Made by a program: the position numbers and the translations under genes
Assembly: GCF_000463155.2 (NCBI RefSeq)
Contig: NZ_AWFZ01000028.1
Location: forward strand, 964,910 to 1,028,909
Source: Siccibacter turicensis LMG 23730
Lineage (GTDB): Bacteria; Pseudomonadota; Gammaproteobacteria; Enterobacterales; Enterobacteriaceae
Length of the DNA stretch: 64,000 nt
Direction: 5' to 3'
Notes under the pieces: generated by a model
What the model was told of the DNA's origin: nothing
The model's database searches: none
Seen by the model: only the letters and a program-made list of their open reading frames with translations
Shown: piece by piece, positions 1 through 9,304 of the stretch
Numbering within the stretch: position 1 is the first letter of the stretch
Layout of the letters: every line of letters begins with the position of its first letter

Positions 1-88
1 ACGCGCTACGCAAAGCCGTAAGGCGAACGTTTGCTTTTCCCCCACGCTGCATTACCGTTAACTCTGTCGTTAATTATGGAGAATACGA

Positions 89-640
89 ATGAGCGAAGAG
101 AAGCGTAAAATGATTGCCGGTGAATTTTACCGTCCCGGCGATGAAACCCTGCGGGAAGATCGTATTCGCGCCCGTCACCTGGTGCACCGTTTCAACCATA
201 CGGCCCCTGATGAAACCGCGGTTCGTAAAGATCTGCTCAGAGAGCTGCTGGGTCAGGCGTCAAACGCCTATATAGAGCCGAGCTTTCGCTGCGACTACGG
301 CTATAACATTTTCCTCGGCGAGAATTTCTACGCAAACTTCGACTGCGTTATCCTTGACGTCTGCCCGGTGCACATTGGTAAAAACTGTATGCTGGCACCC
401 GGCGTGCATATTTACACGGCCACCCACCCGCTGGACCCGATTGAGCGCAACAGCGGCCTGGAATATGGCAAGCCGGTGACCATTGGCGATAACGTCTGGA
501 TTGGCGGGCGGGCAATCATCAACCCCGGCGTGACCATCGGCCATAACGTGGTGATTGGCTCCGGCGCGGTAGTGACCAAAGACGTGCCTGATAACAGCGT
601 GGTGGCCGGCAACCCGGCGCGCATCATCAAAACCGTCTGA
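89..640 (+). CDS. maa: Maltose O-acetyltransferase
   Basis: Transfers acetyl from acetyl-CoA to the C6 hydroxyl of maltose and other sugars in the cytoplasm; the physiological role is probably detoxification of accumulating sugars. The 183-residue product has the family's N-terminal helical Mac domain (about residues 5-60) followed by left-handed beta-helix hexapeptide repeats ([26 protein letters not shown]). The catalytic histidine is H113 in the THPLD motif. A GGAG ribosome site sits about 8 bases before the ATG. In K-12 it lies next to hha and ylaC, and ylaC follows here on the same strand. The family and length match closely. Confidence 0.96.
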   Translation: MSEEKRKMIAGEFYRPGDETLREDRIRARHLVHRFNHTAPDETAVRKDLLRELLGQASNAYIEPSFRCDYGYNIFLGENFYANFDCVILDVCPVHIGKNCMLAPGVHIYTATHPLDPIERNSGLEYGKPVTIGDNVWIGGRAIINPGVTIGHNVVIGSGAVVTKDVPDNSVVAGNPARIIKTV

Positions 641-647
641 CGTCCCC

Positions 648-680
648 TGGCGCTGAACTGTTATACTTTTTTCAGCGCCA
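648..680 (+). terminator. Hairpin after maa
   Basis: A perfect 10-bp stem (648-657 with 671-680) and a 13-base loop lie directly behind the maa stop codon, with a run of T only about 7 bases further on (688-694). It may act as a terminator or as an mRNA 3' stabiliser; the spaced T run makes it weaker than a canonical terminator. Confidence 0.4.
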
Positions 681-765
681 TCTGTTACTTTTTTCCACCG
701 CCGATGATTTTTACAATATCAAAAAACTTTCCCGCGCCCGCTGCGCATCACTTAGAAGGCCCGGA

Positions 766-1254
766 ATGACAGAAATACAACGCCTGCTTACTGAAACCAT
801 CGACGAACTCAATCGCCAGGAAAAACGCGACAATCGCCCACGCTTTAGCATCAGCTTTATTCGCAAACACCCTGGCTTATTTATCGGTATGTATCTTGGC
901 TGGATCGCCACCCTGGCCGTCATGATGCAATCGGAAACCCTGTCGGGCTCCGTCTGGCTGCTGGTAGTGCTGTTTGTGCTGCTGAACGGCTTTGTCTTTT
1001 TCGACGTCAATCCACGCTATCGCTACGAAGACATCGACGTGCTCGATTTCAGGGTGTGCTACAACGGAGAGTGGTACAACACGCGTGACGTGCCGGCCTC
1101 GCTGGTTCAGGCCATTATGGATTCACCGCGCGTCGACGCCGCGCAGAAAGAGATGCTGACTAAAATGCTCAGCCGCAAGAAGACCCTGTCGTTCTACGAC
1201 ATCTTCTCGCTGGATAAAAACATTACCCCTTCCGGCGTTCCTGCCAACGCATAA
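766..1254 (+). CDS. ylaC: Inner membrane protein YlaC
   Basis: This is a 162-residue member of the YlaC family (156 residues in K-12), which has no established biochemical role. Two hydrophobic segments (about residues 37-54 and 62-80) anchor it in the inner membrane. They are flanked by a basic N-terminal tail with the motif [13 protein letters not shown] and a cytoplasmic C-terminal half containing [20 protein letters not shown]. It follows maa in the same direction after 125 bases and ends in a strong terminator. In K-12 ylaC is next to ylaB; here they are about 6 kb apart because of inserted genes. Confidence 0.94.
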   Translation: MTEIQRLLTETIDELNRQEKRDNRPRFSISFIRKHPGLFIGMYLGWIATLAVMMQSETLSGSVWLLVVLFVLLNGFVFFDVNPRYRYEDIDVLDFRVCYNGEWYNTRDVPASLVQAIMDSPRVDAAQKEMLTKMLSRKKTLSFYDIFSLDKNITPSGVPANA

Positions 1255-1258
1255 TGTA

Positions 1259-1290
1259 CCGCCCCTCTCCATCGCGAGAGGGGCGGTTTT
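1259..1290 (+). terminator. Rho-independent terminator of ylaC
   Basis: An 11-bp perfect GC-rich stem (1259-1269 with 1276-1286) is closed by a 6-base loop and followed by TTTTG. It begins 4 bases after the ylaC stop and separates ylaC from the convergent ribosomal protein pair. Confidence 0.85.
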
Positions 1291-1291
1291 G

Positions 1292-1432
1292 TTAACGCCT
1301 TTTCTTCCTTCCCTGTACGGCCTTAAAGCGCGGATTGGTTTTGCAGATCACGTACAGGCGCCCCTTGCGCTTGACGATCTGGCAATCAGGATGACGCTGC
1401 TTTGCGCTGCGTAACGAGTTAAGCACCTGCAT
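1292..1432 (-). CDS. ykgO: Type B (zinc-independent) 50S ribosomal protein L36
   Basis: A 46-residue protein beginning [15 protein letters not shown] and ending GRKKRR, nearly identical to K-12 YkgO. It is the non-zinc paralogue of L36: the CCHC zinc ligand set of standard RpmJ is missing (only C17 and C30 remain). It replaces the zinc-binding form in the large subunit when zinc is scarce, which frees zinc. The start codon shares one base with the stop of the upstream L31 paralogue (TAATG), so translation is probably coupled. The gene is too short for most ORF cut-offs. Confidence 0.95.
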   Translation of the reverse strand: MQVLNSLRSAKQRHPDCQIVKRKGRLYVICKTNPRFKAVQGRKKRR

Positions 1433-1695
1433 TATTTCTCTCCTTTAGCGCCAAGAAAGCGGCCAAAGCGCTGCTGGAAGCGCGCGGTGCTGCCTTCGTT
1501 TGAGAAGGTTTTCTGCTTGCCGGTGTAGTACGGATGCGACGCGGATGAGACATCAAGCGTCACGTAGGGCCATGTCTGTCCATCAAGCTCAATTTCCCGA
1601 TCGGTCTGGATCGTGGAACCAATTTTGAAATATTCGTTGGCGCTGGTGTCGTGGAATACCACGGTGCGGTAAAGCGGATGGATGCCGTCTTTCAT
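1432..1695 (-). CDS. ykgM: Type B (zinc-independent) 50S ribosomal protein L31
   Basis: An 87-residue L31 paralogue starting [16 protein letters not shown], with no cysteine at all, so it lacks the CxxC zinc site of RpmE. In E. coli and Bacillus such paralogues are repressed by Zur and made under zinc starvation, when they displace the zinc form from the ribosome. It is the first gene of a two-gene operon with ykgO. An AT-rich palindromic element just upstream is a possible Zur operator. In K-12 the same pair lies elsewhere in the chromosome, so its position beside ylaC is specific to this lineage. Confidence 0.95.
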   Translation of the reverse strand: MKDGIHPLYRTVVFHDTSANEYFKIGSTIQTDREIELDGQTWPYVTLDVSSASHPYYTGKQKTFSNEGSTARFQQRFGRFLGAKGEK

Positions 1696-1707
1696 GAACG
1701 TGACCTT

Positions 1708-1729
1708 TGTTTACGTTATAACATAACAA
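1708..1729 (-). promoter_or_regulatory. Possible Zur operator
   Basis: The minus strand reads TTGTTATGTTATAACGTAAA, centred on the perfect palindrome GTTATAAC (1715-1722) with partly symmetric flanks. This resembles the AT-rich enterobacterial Zur consensus built on ATGTTATAACAT. It lies 13-34 bases before the ykgM start. The assignment rests on resemblance and on the known Zur control of this gene pair. Confidence 0.45.
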
Positions 1730-1766
1730 TATCGTACGACCGGGACGATTAAAAAGCAAGCCACAG

Positions 1767-1791
1767 AAAAACGCACCGCCGGGGCGGTGCG
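1767..1791 (-). terminator. Terminator of the chemoreceptor gene
   Basis: On the minus strand a 9-bp perfect stem (CGCACCGCC and its complement, 2-base centre) is followed by TTTTT. It lies about 20 bases after the stop of the methyl-accepting chemotaxis protein and before ykgM. Confidence 0.8.
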
Positions 1792-1811
1792 CTAGAGGGT
1801 AACGGCAGGGA

Positions 1812-3710
1812 TTACAGCTTGAAGCCAGCAACCACCAGATTGAGCTGCTGGGTTTGTTCGGACATGGAGTGCGAGGCGGCAGAGACTTCCTGCACCAGCG
1901 AGGCGTTCTGCTGCGTGGTGCTGTCGAGCTGGTTGATCGCCAGGTTAACCTGTTCAATCCCCGCGCTCTGCTCGCGGCTGGACGACATGATCTCACTCAT
2001 CAGCGTGGTCACGTTGCGCACGCTCTGGGTCACCTCTTCCATGGTTTTACCCGCTTCGGTCACCAGCTGCGTGCCGTGGTCGATGTTGTTCACCGATGCC
2101 TCAATCAGCTGTTTAATCTCCCGGGCCGACTGGGCTGAGCGCTGCGCAAGGTTACGTACCTCCTGCGCCACCACCGCAAAGCCCCTGCCCTGCTCGCCCG
2201 CGCGTGCGGCTTCTACCGCGGCGTTAAGCGCCAGGATGTTCGTCTGGAAGGCGATGCTGTCGATGACGCTGATAATATCCACCACTTTGCCCGATGACGC
2301 CTGAATCGCGTTCATGGTGGACACCACCTGTTTCACCACATCGCCACCGCGTTCAGCCACTGCCGAAGCATCACGCGCCAGCTCGTTGGCGTTCGCCGCG
2401 TTATCGGCGTTCTGACGCACGGTGCTGGTCAGCTGCTCCATCGACGCCGCCGTTTCCTCAATGGAACTGGCCTGGTCTTCGGTACGCGCCGAGAGATCCT
2501 GGTTGCCGGTGGCAATCTGCTGCGAAGCGGACGAGATGGCCCGGGCGCTGTCACCGACCTGGCGCAGCATCTCCTGCAGCCAGCCGATCACGCCGTTGAA
2601 GCTGTCGATCACCGCGTTGAATTCCGGGCTGCTGCCAGGCTGCAAGCGCTGAGTCAGATCGGCCCCGCCTGCCGACAGACGGCTGATGTTGCGGTTCAGA
2701 TCCGCAAGACGACCGGTCATGGAGCGGATAAACACCACCAGCACGCCGAGCAGCAGCAGCGCCAGCGGGATCTGCACCAGACCCAGACGCGTCATGATGG
2801 TGCTGGTCTGTTTGGTAAGCAGGGAGGTGGGCAGATCCACGGCGATGATCCACGGGCTGCCTTTGATCGCCTGCAGAATCAGGGTATGCGAGGTGCCATC
2901 GTTGTCATACTCCTGCTCGTGCTGAGTGCTCGGATCGTAGCCTTTCAGCACGCTGCTCAGGGCGGTAGACATCGGCGTGTTCAGCTGCGCCACGTTGGTC
3001 AGGCTGGCGGCTTTGCCAATCTGATCGGCGTTGCCAACGATTTTACCGTCGGCTTCCACAATCAGTACGCGACCGTGAATGGCTTCATCCATCTGCTTCG
3101 CCAGCTGGTTAAAGAAGCCCAGCGTGACGTCGATGGTGGCGACACCCCACGGCTGGCCGTCTTTGACGATGCTCATTGCGCAGTTGGTGCGCGGCTGCGG
3201 GCTGGCATCGTCCTGATAGGCATTCGCCCAGGCGCACTGCCCGACCGGCGCCGCGAGGCCGCCCTTGTACCATACCTGCTCGTAATATGCTGGCGCCGCG
3301 TCCGAGTTCCAGTAGGTGTTCACCTGCAATGTGTTGCTGTTGTCACGGGCAAAGAAGGTGCTGAACTTGTCGCGCCCTGCCTCGCGCTTCTGTGGTAACG
3401 GCCAGATACCGCCGCCGAACACGTTAACATCCTTGTACTGGTCCACCAGCGCAGGCAACACAACATCGATCTGCTCGCTGGAAAGCATGGTCACAGACTG
3501 CGTGACGCTGCGCATTTGCGCCTGCACACGGTTCATCTGCTCGACAATGCTGCCCGCCACGTTACCGACTTCATAGCGAATAAGCTGCGTTTCGGTTTTT
3601 TTAATCTGCGGGCTGACGAAGAGCGTGACCGCAAGCGCGGTAACACCCACCAATATGATAAAGAAAAGGCACAACGTAAGGATGAAACGGGACTGCGTGG
3701 TTTTGAACAT
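1812..3710 (-). CDS. Methyl-accepting chemotaxis protein
   Basis: A 632-residue transmembrane chemoreceptor. TM1 is at about residues 8-32, a periplasmic Cache-like ligand domain at about 33-310 (motifs FGGGIWPLP and [11 protein letters not shown]), TM2 at about 311-328, then HAMP and the long signalling coiled coil. The kinase-contacting hairpin tip ([21 protein letters not shown]) is intact. The ligand domain has two cysteines (C159, C177) that could form a disulfide. The C-terminus ends in VVAGFKL and lacks the NWETF tether for CheR/CheB, so it is a low-abundance-type receptor. The ATG at 3710 was chosen over an in-frame ATG 30 bases upstream because an AGGGA ribosome site precedes it. The ligand is unknown. 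Confidence 0.88.
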   Translation of the reverse strand: MFKTTQSRFILTLCLFFIILVGVTALAVTLFVSPQIKKTETQLIRYEVGNVAGSIVEQMNRVQAQMRSVTQSVTMLSSEQIDVVLPALVDQYKDVNVFGGGIWPLPQKREAGRDKFSTFFARDNSNTLQVNTYWNSDAAPAYYEQVWYKGGLAAPVGQCAWANAYQDDASPQPRTNCAMSIVKDGQPWGVATIDVTLGFFNQLAKQMDEAIHGRVLIVEADGKIVGNADQIGKAASLTNVAQLNTPMSTALSSVLKGYDPSTQHEQEYDNDGTSHTLILQAIKGSPWIIAVDLPTSLLTKQTSTIMTRLGLVQIPLALLLLGVLVVFIRSMTGRLADLNRNISRLSAGGADLTQRLQPGSSPEFNAVIDSFNGVIGWLQEMLRQVGDSARAISSASQQIATGNQDLSARTEDQASSIEETAASMEQLTSTVRQNADNAANANELARDASAVAERGGDVVKQVVSTMNAIQASSGKVVDIISVIDSIAFQTNILALNAAVEAARAGEQGRGFAVVAQEVRNLAQRSAQSAREIKQLIEASVNNIDHGTQLVTEAGKTMEEVTQSVRNVTTLMSEIMSSSREQSAGIEQVNLAINQLDSTTQQNASLVQEVSAASHSMSEQTQQLNLVVAGFKL

Positions 3711-3848
3711 AAACAAATTCCCTGGTGACAATGAGGCCATGCGCCTTCAATGGTCAACGGCACCGGGACGGCAAACTTGACCCGTAAACGTGCAGAGAAA
3801 ATGTTTCTTTTTTGGAAGTGTGATTAACCCGCTGATCTGTATATAAAC

Positions 3849-3881
3849 TGTAACAATTATTGAAATACATTGTAATAATTT
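3849..3881. repeat. Tandem AT-rich 11-mer repeat upstream of the chemoreceptor
   Basis: TGTAACAATTA (3849-3859) recurs as TGTAATAATTT (3871-3881), exactly 22 bases or two helical turns apart, in the 231-base gap between the chemoreceptor and the PTS gene. This spacing suits binding of two protein units on one face of the DNA. No regulator was identified. Confidence 0.3.
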
Positions 3882-3941
3882 GACGTATTATGAAAGATTT
3901 TCCCGGGCGCGGCGCCCTGCTCTGGCCCCGCGCCGCCCCTC

Positions 3942-5318
3942 TCAGACGCCCTCTTTTCTCACCAGCAGCGTGGTCAGTACGAAGGAGAGCACCAGCGCAA
4001 TCGCCACGCCCAGCAGTGCAAATATCAGGTACGGGCCGATGTACGCCGGCAGGCTAAAAATGCTCGACAGAATGTAGCCGTAGAGCCGCACGCCGAAGAA
4101 CGCGATAAACGCCGAGGCCAGCGAGCTTGCCACCGTGGCAGCAATAAAGGCTTTCTTGTAGCGGGTCAGCACGCCGAACAGCGCCGGTTCGGTAATCCCC
4201 AGCAGCGCCGACACGCCCGCTGACAGCGTGATGGTCTTATCTTCACGGGTGGTGCTCAGCCGCCAGATGGCAAAGGTCGACCCGGCAATCGCCATGTTGG
4301 CCATAAACATCATCGGCATCAGCATGTCGTAGCCGCGATCGCTGAAGTTCTGCAGCGCAATTGGCGTCATGGCATGGTGCATCCCGGTCAGGATCGCCAC
4401 CGGACGGATCGCCCCGACCACCAGCCCGGCGAAGCTCGCCGAAATGCTGAACAGCCCTTCAATAAACAGCGCCAGCCCTTTACCGAGGTAGATCCCCACC
4501 GGGCCAATCACCACCAGCGCCGCAAGCGCCGCCAGGAACAGGGTCAGGGTTGGGGTAAAGACGGTTTTCAGCACGTCCGGCATAAAGCTGTCCACCCAGC
4601 GGTGGATGTAGCTCAGCGCCAGGATGGAGAAAATCACCGGGATAACGCTGGAGGCGTAGTTAAACACCGAAACCGGGATCGCGTTCAGCAGCCAGAAGGC
4701 GCTCACCGCGTCCGGACCGCCCGCCGCCAGGTTTTTCGCCGCCTCAATCAGCGAGGGATACATCAGGCAGGCCGCGACCGCAGCGGCCAGGTATTCGTTG
4801 GTTTTAAAGATTTTCGCCGCCGACACCGCGAGGAAAAACGGCAGGAAGTAAAACACGCCGCTGGCGATAAGATCGATAACCACCACGGTATCGCTTTTCG
4901 CCGACACCACGTTCAGCGCCACCAGCCCCGCCAGCAGGCCTTTGATCATCCCGGCACCGGCAATGGCCGGTACGATGGGGCCGAACACCCCGGACACGGT
5001 ATCCATAAACAGCGACACCAGGCTTTTACGCCCCTTCGCCGGTGCGGCCGCATCCTGTCCGGCTGCCGCGCCGCCGCCGAGCAGGGTCTGCAACTGCTCA
5101 AACCAGGTATTCACTTTCGGGCCGATAATAATCTGGAACTGATCGCTCTGAAGCTGCGCGCCCAGCACGCCGGGTATTTTTTTAATTTCGCTTTGTTCAA
5201 CTTTATTATCGTCGATTAAATCAAAACGCAGCCGGGTCATGCAGTGCCAGACGTTATTAATATTACTCTTCCCGCCCACCAGACGAATAATGTGCGTAAT
5301 TGCTTCCTGTGTCCCCAT
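3942..5318 (-). CDS. PTS EIIBC component, sucrose/beta-glucoside type
   Basis: A 458-residue sugar phosphotransferase permease. The N-terminal EIIB domain (about 1-80) has its phospho-cysteine at C26 in the motif NNVWHCMTRLRF, followed by an Ala/Gly-rich linker. The EIIC domain (about 105-455) is a multi-pass channel with the family motifs GMHHAMTP and GITEPALFGV. There is no EIIA domain, so phosphate must come from a separate EIIA, possibly the glucose-type Crr. It is divergent from a sugar-acid dehydratase gene, and a GntR/UTRA regulator is nearby. No phospho-glycosidase lies beside it, so the substrate cannot be read from context. Confidence 0.88.
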   Translation of the reverse strand: MGTQEAITHIIRLVGGKSNINNVWHCMTRLRFDLIDDNKVEQSEIKKIPGVLGAQLQSDQFQIIIGPKVNTWFEQLQTLLGGGAAAGQDAAAPAKGRKSLVSLFMDTVSGVFGPIVPAIAGAGMIKGLLAGLVALNVVSAKSDTVVVIDLIASGVFYFLPFFLAVSAAKIFKTNEYLAAAVAACLMYPSLIEAAKNLAAGGPDAVSAFWLLNAIPVSVFNYASSVIPVIFSILALSYIHRWVDSFMPDVLKTVFTPTLTLFLAALAALVVIGPVGIYLGKGLALFIEGLFSISASFAGLVVGAIRPVAILTGMHHAMTPIALQNFSDRGYDMLMPMMFMANMAIAGSTFAIWRLSTTREDKTITLSAGVSALLGITEPALFGVLTRYKKAFIAATVASSLASAFIAFFGVRLYGYILSSIFSLPAYIGPYLIFALLGVAIALVLSFVLTTLLVRKEGV

Positions 5319-5615
5319 AAAACGTCCGCCGATAATATATTGTTGTCATTGATAACAGTGATGGTAGGTAAATCGCCATAACAAAACAAACCAATAAAAC
5401 ATGACGACGGTCACATCTCGCCTTGATAAAAGGCATCACAGTTCCATATTTGCCAAATTGGTCCGTTTTTATGGCGTTATTTCCACTGCTTTCTGACCAA
5501 TAAAAATTATTTAAAAAAGCGGTTTACGCAGGCGGAATGTTTAGTTGATAGTGACGGCATTATCTCAATAAATGTCGCAACCGGCCTGCTGTTTTCAGGC
5601 CCAGGGAGTATCACC
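5319..5615. promoter_or_regulatory. Divergent control region of the PTS and dehydratase genes
   Basis: This AT-rich 297-base gap must hold both promoters. It contains a near-perfect palindrome CCAAATTGG (5453-5461, odd centre) and a 10-base direct repeat ACCAATAAAA (5390-5399 and 5496-5505) on either side of it. These are plausible operators for the local GntR/UTRA regulator. The sites were found by eye only. Confidence 0.35.
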
Positions 5616-6815
5616 GTGTTGCCTACGCTCATTGAAAATATCGACTGCTTTATCACACGCCCCGATCGCCACAACCTCATTGTGGTACGTGTCACCACCA
5701 ACAAAGGCGTTACCGGCCACGGCTGCGCAACCTTCCAGCAGCGCCCGCTGGCGGTAAAAACCCTGGTGGATGAGTATCTCCGGCCGCTGCTCGTGGGTCG
5801 GGATGCCAATCATATTGAAGATCTGTGGCAGATGATGAACGTTAACGCCTACTGGCGAAACGGGCCGGTGAGCAATAACGCCATCGCAGGCATCGACATG
5901 GCGCTGTGGGATATCAAAGCCCAGCTGGCGGGCATGCCGCTCTATCAGCTGTTCGGCGGCAAATCGAAAGACGCCATCGCCGCCTATACCCACGCCAGCA
6001 GCGAAACCCTCGACGGGCTGTTCGCCAACGTCGACAGCCTGCTTGACGAGGGTTACCGCCATATTCGCTGTCAGCTGGGTTTCTACGGCGGCACGCCGCA
6101 GGAGATGCACAGCACCCGCTCCCCTACCGTGGGCGCGTACTTTGACCAGGATGAATACATGGCGAACACCGTCACCATGTTTAAGGCGCTGCGCGAAAAG
6201 TACGGTACCCGTTTTCACATTCTGCACGATGTGCACGAGCGGCTGTTCCCGCAGCAGGCGGTGCAGCTGGCGAAAGCCCTTGAGCCGTACCAGCCGTTTT
6301 TCATCGAGGACATTCTCCCGCCGCAGCAGAGCGCCTGGCTTGCCCAGATACGCCAGCAAAGCTGCGTCCCGCTGGCTATGGGCGAGCTGTTTAACAACCC
6401 GGCGGAGTGGCACGATCTGATCGTCAACCGCCAGATCGATTTTATCCGCTGTCACGTCTCACAGATCGGCGGCATCACCCCGGCGCTCAAGCTGGCGGTG
6501 CTGTGCCAGGCGTTTGGCGTGCGGCTGGCCTGGCACGGGCCGGGAGATATGACCCCCATCGGCGTGGCGGTGAACACTCACCTTAACATTCATCTGCACA
6601 ACGCCGCGGTGCAGGAGTACATCCCGGTTAGCGCGCAGACCGCGGCGGTATTCCCGCACGCCGCCGCACCGGAGCAGGGCTTTATCTACCCGATTGAGCG
6701 TCCGGGAATCGGCGTGGGCTTTAATGAGGCCGAAGCGCGTAAGTGGCCGGTGGTGTATCGTCCGCATGAGTGGACCCAGAGCCGCCTGCCAAACGGGGCG
6801 ATTCACACCCCCTGA
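5616..6815 (+). CDS. Enolase-superfamily sugar-acid dehydratase, ManD/RspA-like
   Basis: A 399-residue member of the mandelate racemase/enolase superfamily, closest to D-mannonate dehydratase (ManD) and RspA (404 residues in K-12). The predicted magnesium ligands are D205 (HDVHE), E231 (FIEDILPP) and E257 (MGELFNNP), with catalytic histidines H207 and H307 (AWHGPGD), all spaced as in ManD. It would dehydrate an aldonate such as D-mannonate or D-gluconate to a 2-keto-3-deoxy acid; many relatives are slow or inactive, so the substrate is uncertain. GTG start, with GGGAG 8 bases upstream. The 3' end overlaps the convergent gntR gene by 13 bases. Confidence 0.85.
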   Translation: MLPTLIENIDCFITRPDRHNLIVVRVTTNKGVTGHGCATFQQRPLAVKTLVDEYLRPLLVGRDANHIEDLWQMMNVNAYWRNGPVSNNAIAGIDMALWDIKAQLAGMPLYQLFGGKSKDAIAAYTHASSETLDGLFANVDSLLDEGYRHIRCQLGFYGGTPQEMHSTRSPTVGAYFDQDEYMANTVTMFKALREKYGTRFHILHDVHERLFPQQAVQLAKALEPYQPFFIEDILPPQQSAWLAQIRQQSCVPLAMGELFNNPAEWHDLIVNRQIDFIRCHVSQIGGITPALKLAVLCQAFGVRLAWHGPGDMTPIGVAVNTHLNIHLHNAAVQEYIPVSAQTAAVFPHAAAPEQGFIYPIERPGIGVGFNEAEARKWPVVYRPHEWTQSRLPNGAIHTP

Positions 6816-7525
6816 GTGCCCTGACGAAACGCGAGATTGTCCTGATTGAACGGAATAACGTAGGTACAGGTGTAGTTAATGTCGATAATGTCGCTGATCT
6901 CAAACACCCGGCCGCCCTCCAGAATGCCCCGGTTAGCAATGTGCATTGCCGGGCTTCCTTTCTTACAGCCGAGCAGCACCGCCTGCTCGCGCGACACGCT
7001 CACCGCCCGGTAGCTGGTCAGCATATGGGAAATGCGGTAGCCGCGTGCCAGCACGTACTGCTGCAAAGAGCGCTCAATCACCTGCTGGTTCAGATCCGGG
7101 AACAGGCTTACCGGCATACTTGATATCTCAATTTGCACCGGGGCGCCATCCACCAGCCGTAGCCGGCAGAACTGCCAGATAAACGCGCCGGGCTCGATAC
7201 CGAACACCTGCTGCTCCTCGACGCCGGGCAGCTTTTTGTGCAGCTTCACCATGCGAAACTGAATCTGATCGAAGCGCTTTTCGGTGATGGAGTTGTAGAC
7301 CAGCGGATTGCTGCGGATGTTGTCGTTGATCCAGATCCCCGACCCCTGAACGATCCGCACCACGCCGATGCTGGCGAGCTTCTCCAGCGCCTGCCGAATG
7401 GTAAACCGTGACACGCCGTATTCCGCCGCCAGCGCTCTTTCCGGCGGGAGCTTGCGCTGCTCCCCAGGCTCGCTCTGGTAAATCTTGCTCAACAGATCCT
7501 GGGTAACGAACTCTTTCTTCTTCAT
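6803..7525 (-). CDS. GntR-family regulator with UTRA effector domain
   Basis: A 240-residue HutC-subfamily regulator. The winged helix-turn-helix is at about residues 5-70 ([31 protein letters not shown]), followed by a UTRA ligand domain at about 85-235 ([25 protein letters not shown]). UTRA domains usually sense small sugars or their phosphates. It converges on the dehydratase gene with a 13-base overlap and probably controls the divergent PTS/dehydratase promoters, an inference from position. The effector is unknown. Confidence 0.88.
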   Translation of the reverse strand: MKKKEFVTQDLLSKIYQSEPGEQRKLPPERALAAEYGVSRFTIRQALEKLASIGVVRIVQGSGIWINDNIRSNPLVYNSITEKRFDQIQFRMVKLHKKLPGVEEQQVFGIEPGAFIWQFCRLRLVDGAPVQIEISSMPVSLFPDLNQQVIERSLQQYVLARGYRISHMLTSYRAVSVSREQAVLLGCKKGSPAMHIANRGILEGGRVFEISDIIDINYTCTYVIPFNQDNLAFRQGTQGV

Positions 7526-7654
7526 GTGCTTCCGTCGCGGCTGAGATCAAAAACCGGTGCTGTCGCAAAAGATAACATTCCCATCCAGGCAAAAACCACC
7601 GTCCTGTGATTAACTCTACTATTCACCGCCCCGACGCTCGCTCAGGAAAATGAC

Positions 7655-9238
7655 ATGACCAACAGGCAACTACAGAGTCTTGTCACCGCCGTGCTAATCC
7701 TTGCGGTGTTGTTCCCTGTCGCGCTGAGCATCTGGTTTGCCAAAAACAACGCCAGTCGCACGTTCAATCAGGAGCTGGAAACCTATACCGCCCGCACCCA
7801 GGCGCGTATCGGGATGGTGATCGACCAGGCGCGCGAAACGTTACAGGTGCTTAACGAGCTGCAAAGCGAGCCCTGCAGCCCGGAGCACCTGATGAGCCTG
7901 CGGCGTCTCTCCTACACCCATCGCTACATCCAGGAGATTATCTGGCTGGACGGCCTCACCCCGGGCTGTTCGTCGCTGGAGAGCAGCAGCAGCCAGCCTC
8001 CGCTCCCGAAACCAGACGCCATCAACGCCGGGGGTTACCGCGCCTGGTACACCTCGCGCAGCGATCTGGGGATGAACTTTCAGATGGTGGCGATAGGCCT
8101 TAAACGTTACGTGGTGATCATCGATCCCCTGTCGTTTATTGATACTATTCCCTTCAGCAGCAATCCTCTTCATCTCGCGCTGTTCGGCACTCTCAGCAAC
8201 CGTGTCATCGCCAGCACCAGCACGTTAAATCCAAAGGTGCTGGAGATCGCGCAGCGGGAGCACCTCTCTAAAGTTACCCTCGACGGCAACCGCTATGAGC
8301 TGCAGCCGATGCCTCAGTTTAACCTGATGGTGGTCTCCTGGGCGTCACTGGCGCCGCAGGAAAAAGCCTGGCGCGACCAGCTGGCGATGTGGATGCCCGT
8401 CAGTATTTTTATCAGCCTGCTGGCGGCGGCGTTTATTTCCAGCCTGCTGACGCGCATGCAAACCTCCCGCTACCGGCTGGCTAACGCCCTGAAACACCGC
8501 GCCCTTACCCTGCACTATCAGCCGGTGGTGGAGCTGCAAAGCGGCAGAGTGGTGGGGGCCGAAGCGCTGGTGCGCTGGCAGCAGTCGGACGGCACCCAGC
8601 TCTCTCCCGAGGTGTTTATTGCCCTGGCGGAGCAGACCGGGATGATCAACGAGCTGAGCCGCTACGTGGTGGATAACGTCTTTGCAGAGATGGCCGAGTG
8701 GCTGCGCGAGCACCCGACCCAGCACATTGCCATCAACCTGGCGGCGCAGGATCTCACCTCCACAGTTCTGCTCGATCGGCTCAATGAGCTGTGCGACGAA
8801 TACGGCGTGGCCCACCACCAGATCGCCATCGAACTCACCGAACGCAGCTTTGCACAGCCGGAGATCACCGGCCCGATTCTGGCGCGCTATCGTCAGGCGG
8901 GCTACCCGGTGTGCATCGACGATTTTGGCACCGGCTACTCCAGCCTGAGCTACCTGCAGGAGCTGGATGTCGATATCCTTAAAATCGATAAGTCGTTTAT
9001 CGCCGCGCTGGATCGCAAACGGGTCACGCCCCACATCATCGATATGGCGCGCTCCCTTGAGCTGGAGATGGTGGCCGAGGGTGTGGAGGATGCGGATCAG
9101 GAAGCCTGGCTGCACCAGCACGGCGTGCAGTACGGCCAGGGGTGGCTCTACAGCAAAGCGCTGCCCGGCCCGGCGTTTATCGCCTGGGCCGAACGCAATC
9201 TTGGGCAAAACGAAGATGAGTCGCTGCTGGAGTCGTGA
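7655..9238 (+). CDS. pdeB: Cyclic-di-GMP phosphodiesterase, CSS-EAL type (YlaB)
   Basis: A 527-residue inner-membrane enzyme that hydrolyses c-di-GMP to pGpG. TM1 is at about residues 9-28, a periplasmic CSS-motif domain (C105-S106-S107, redox-sensing in this family) at about 29-245, TM2 at about 246-266, then a cytoplasmic EAL domain. Catalytic residues are present: E303 in AEALVRW, the DDFGTGYSS loop at 422-430, K446 and E475. No GGDEF domain is present. The CAGGA site before ATG supports the start. In K-12 (ylaB) it is adjacent to ylaC. Confidence 0.93.
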   Translation: MTNRQLQSLVTAVLILAVLFPVALSIWFAKNNASRTFNQELETYTARTQARIGMVIDQARETLQVLNELQSEPCSPEHLMSLRRLSYTHRYIQEIIWLDGLTPGCSSLESSSSQPPLPKPDAINAGGYRAWYTSRSDLGMNFQMVAIGLKRYVVIIDPLSFIDTIPFSSNPLHLALFGTLSNRVIASTSTLNPKVLEIAQREHLSKVTLDGNRYELQPMPQFNLMVVSWASLAPQEKAWRDQLAMWMPVSIFISLLAAAFISSLLTRMQTSRYRLANALKHRALTLHYQPVVELQSGRVVGAEALVRWQQSDGTQLSPEVFIALAEQTGMINELSRYVVDNVFAEMAEWLREHPTQHIAINLAAQDLTSTVLLDRLNELCDEYGVAHHQIAIELTERSFAQPEITGPILARYRQAGYPVCIDDFGTGYSSLSYLQELDVDILKIDKSFIAALDRKRVTPHIIDMARSLELEMVAEGVEDADQEAWLHQHGVQYGQGWLYSKALPGPAFIAWAERNLGQNEDESLLES

Positions 9239-9304
9239 TGCCCGGCATAACCGCCGATTTACCACTATGCTTAGCGCTTTAGTGGAATGAACGGAGCGAA
9301 GCGT

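Noticed and set aside
3900-3940. GC-rich inverted repeat after the PTS gene
   Set aside because: The arms pair imperfectly and no T run follows on the minus strand, so a terminator is not supported.
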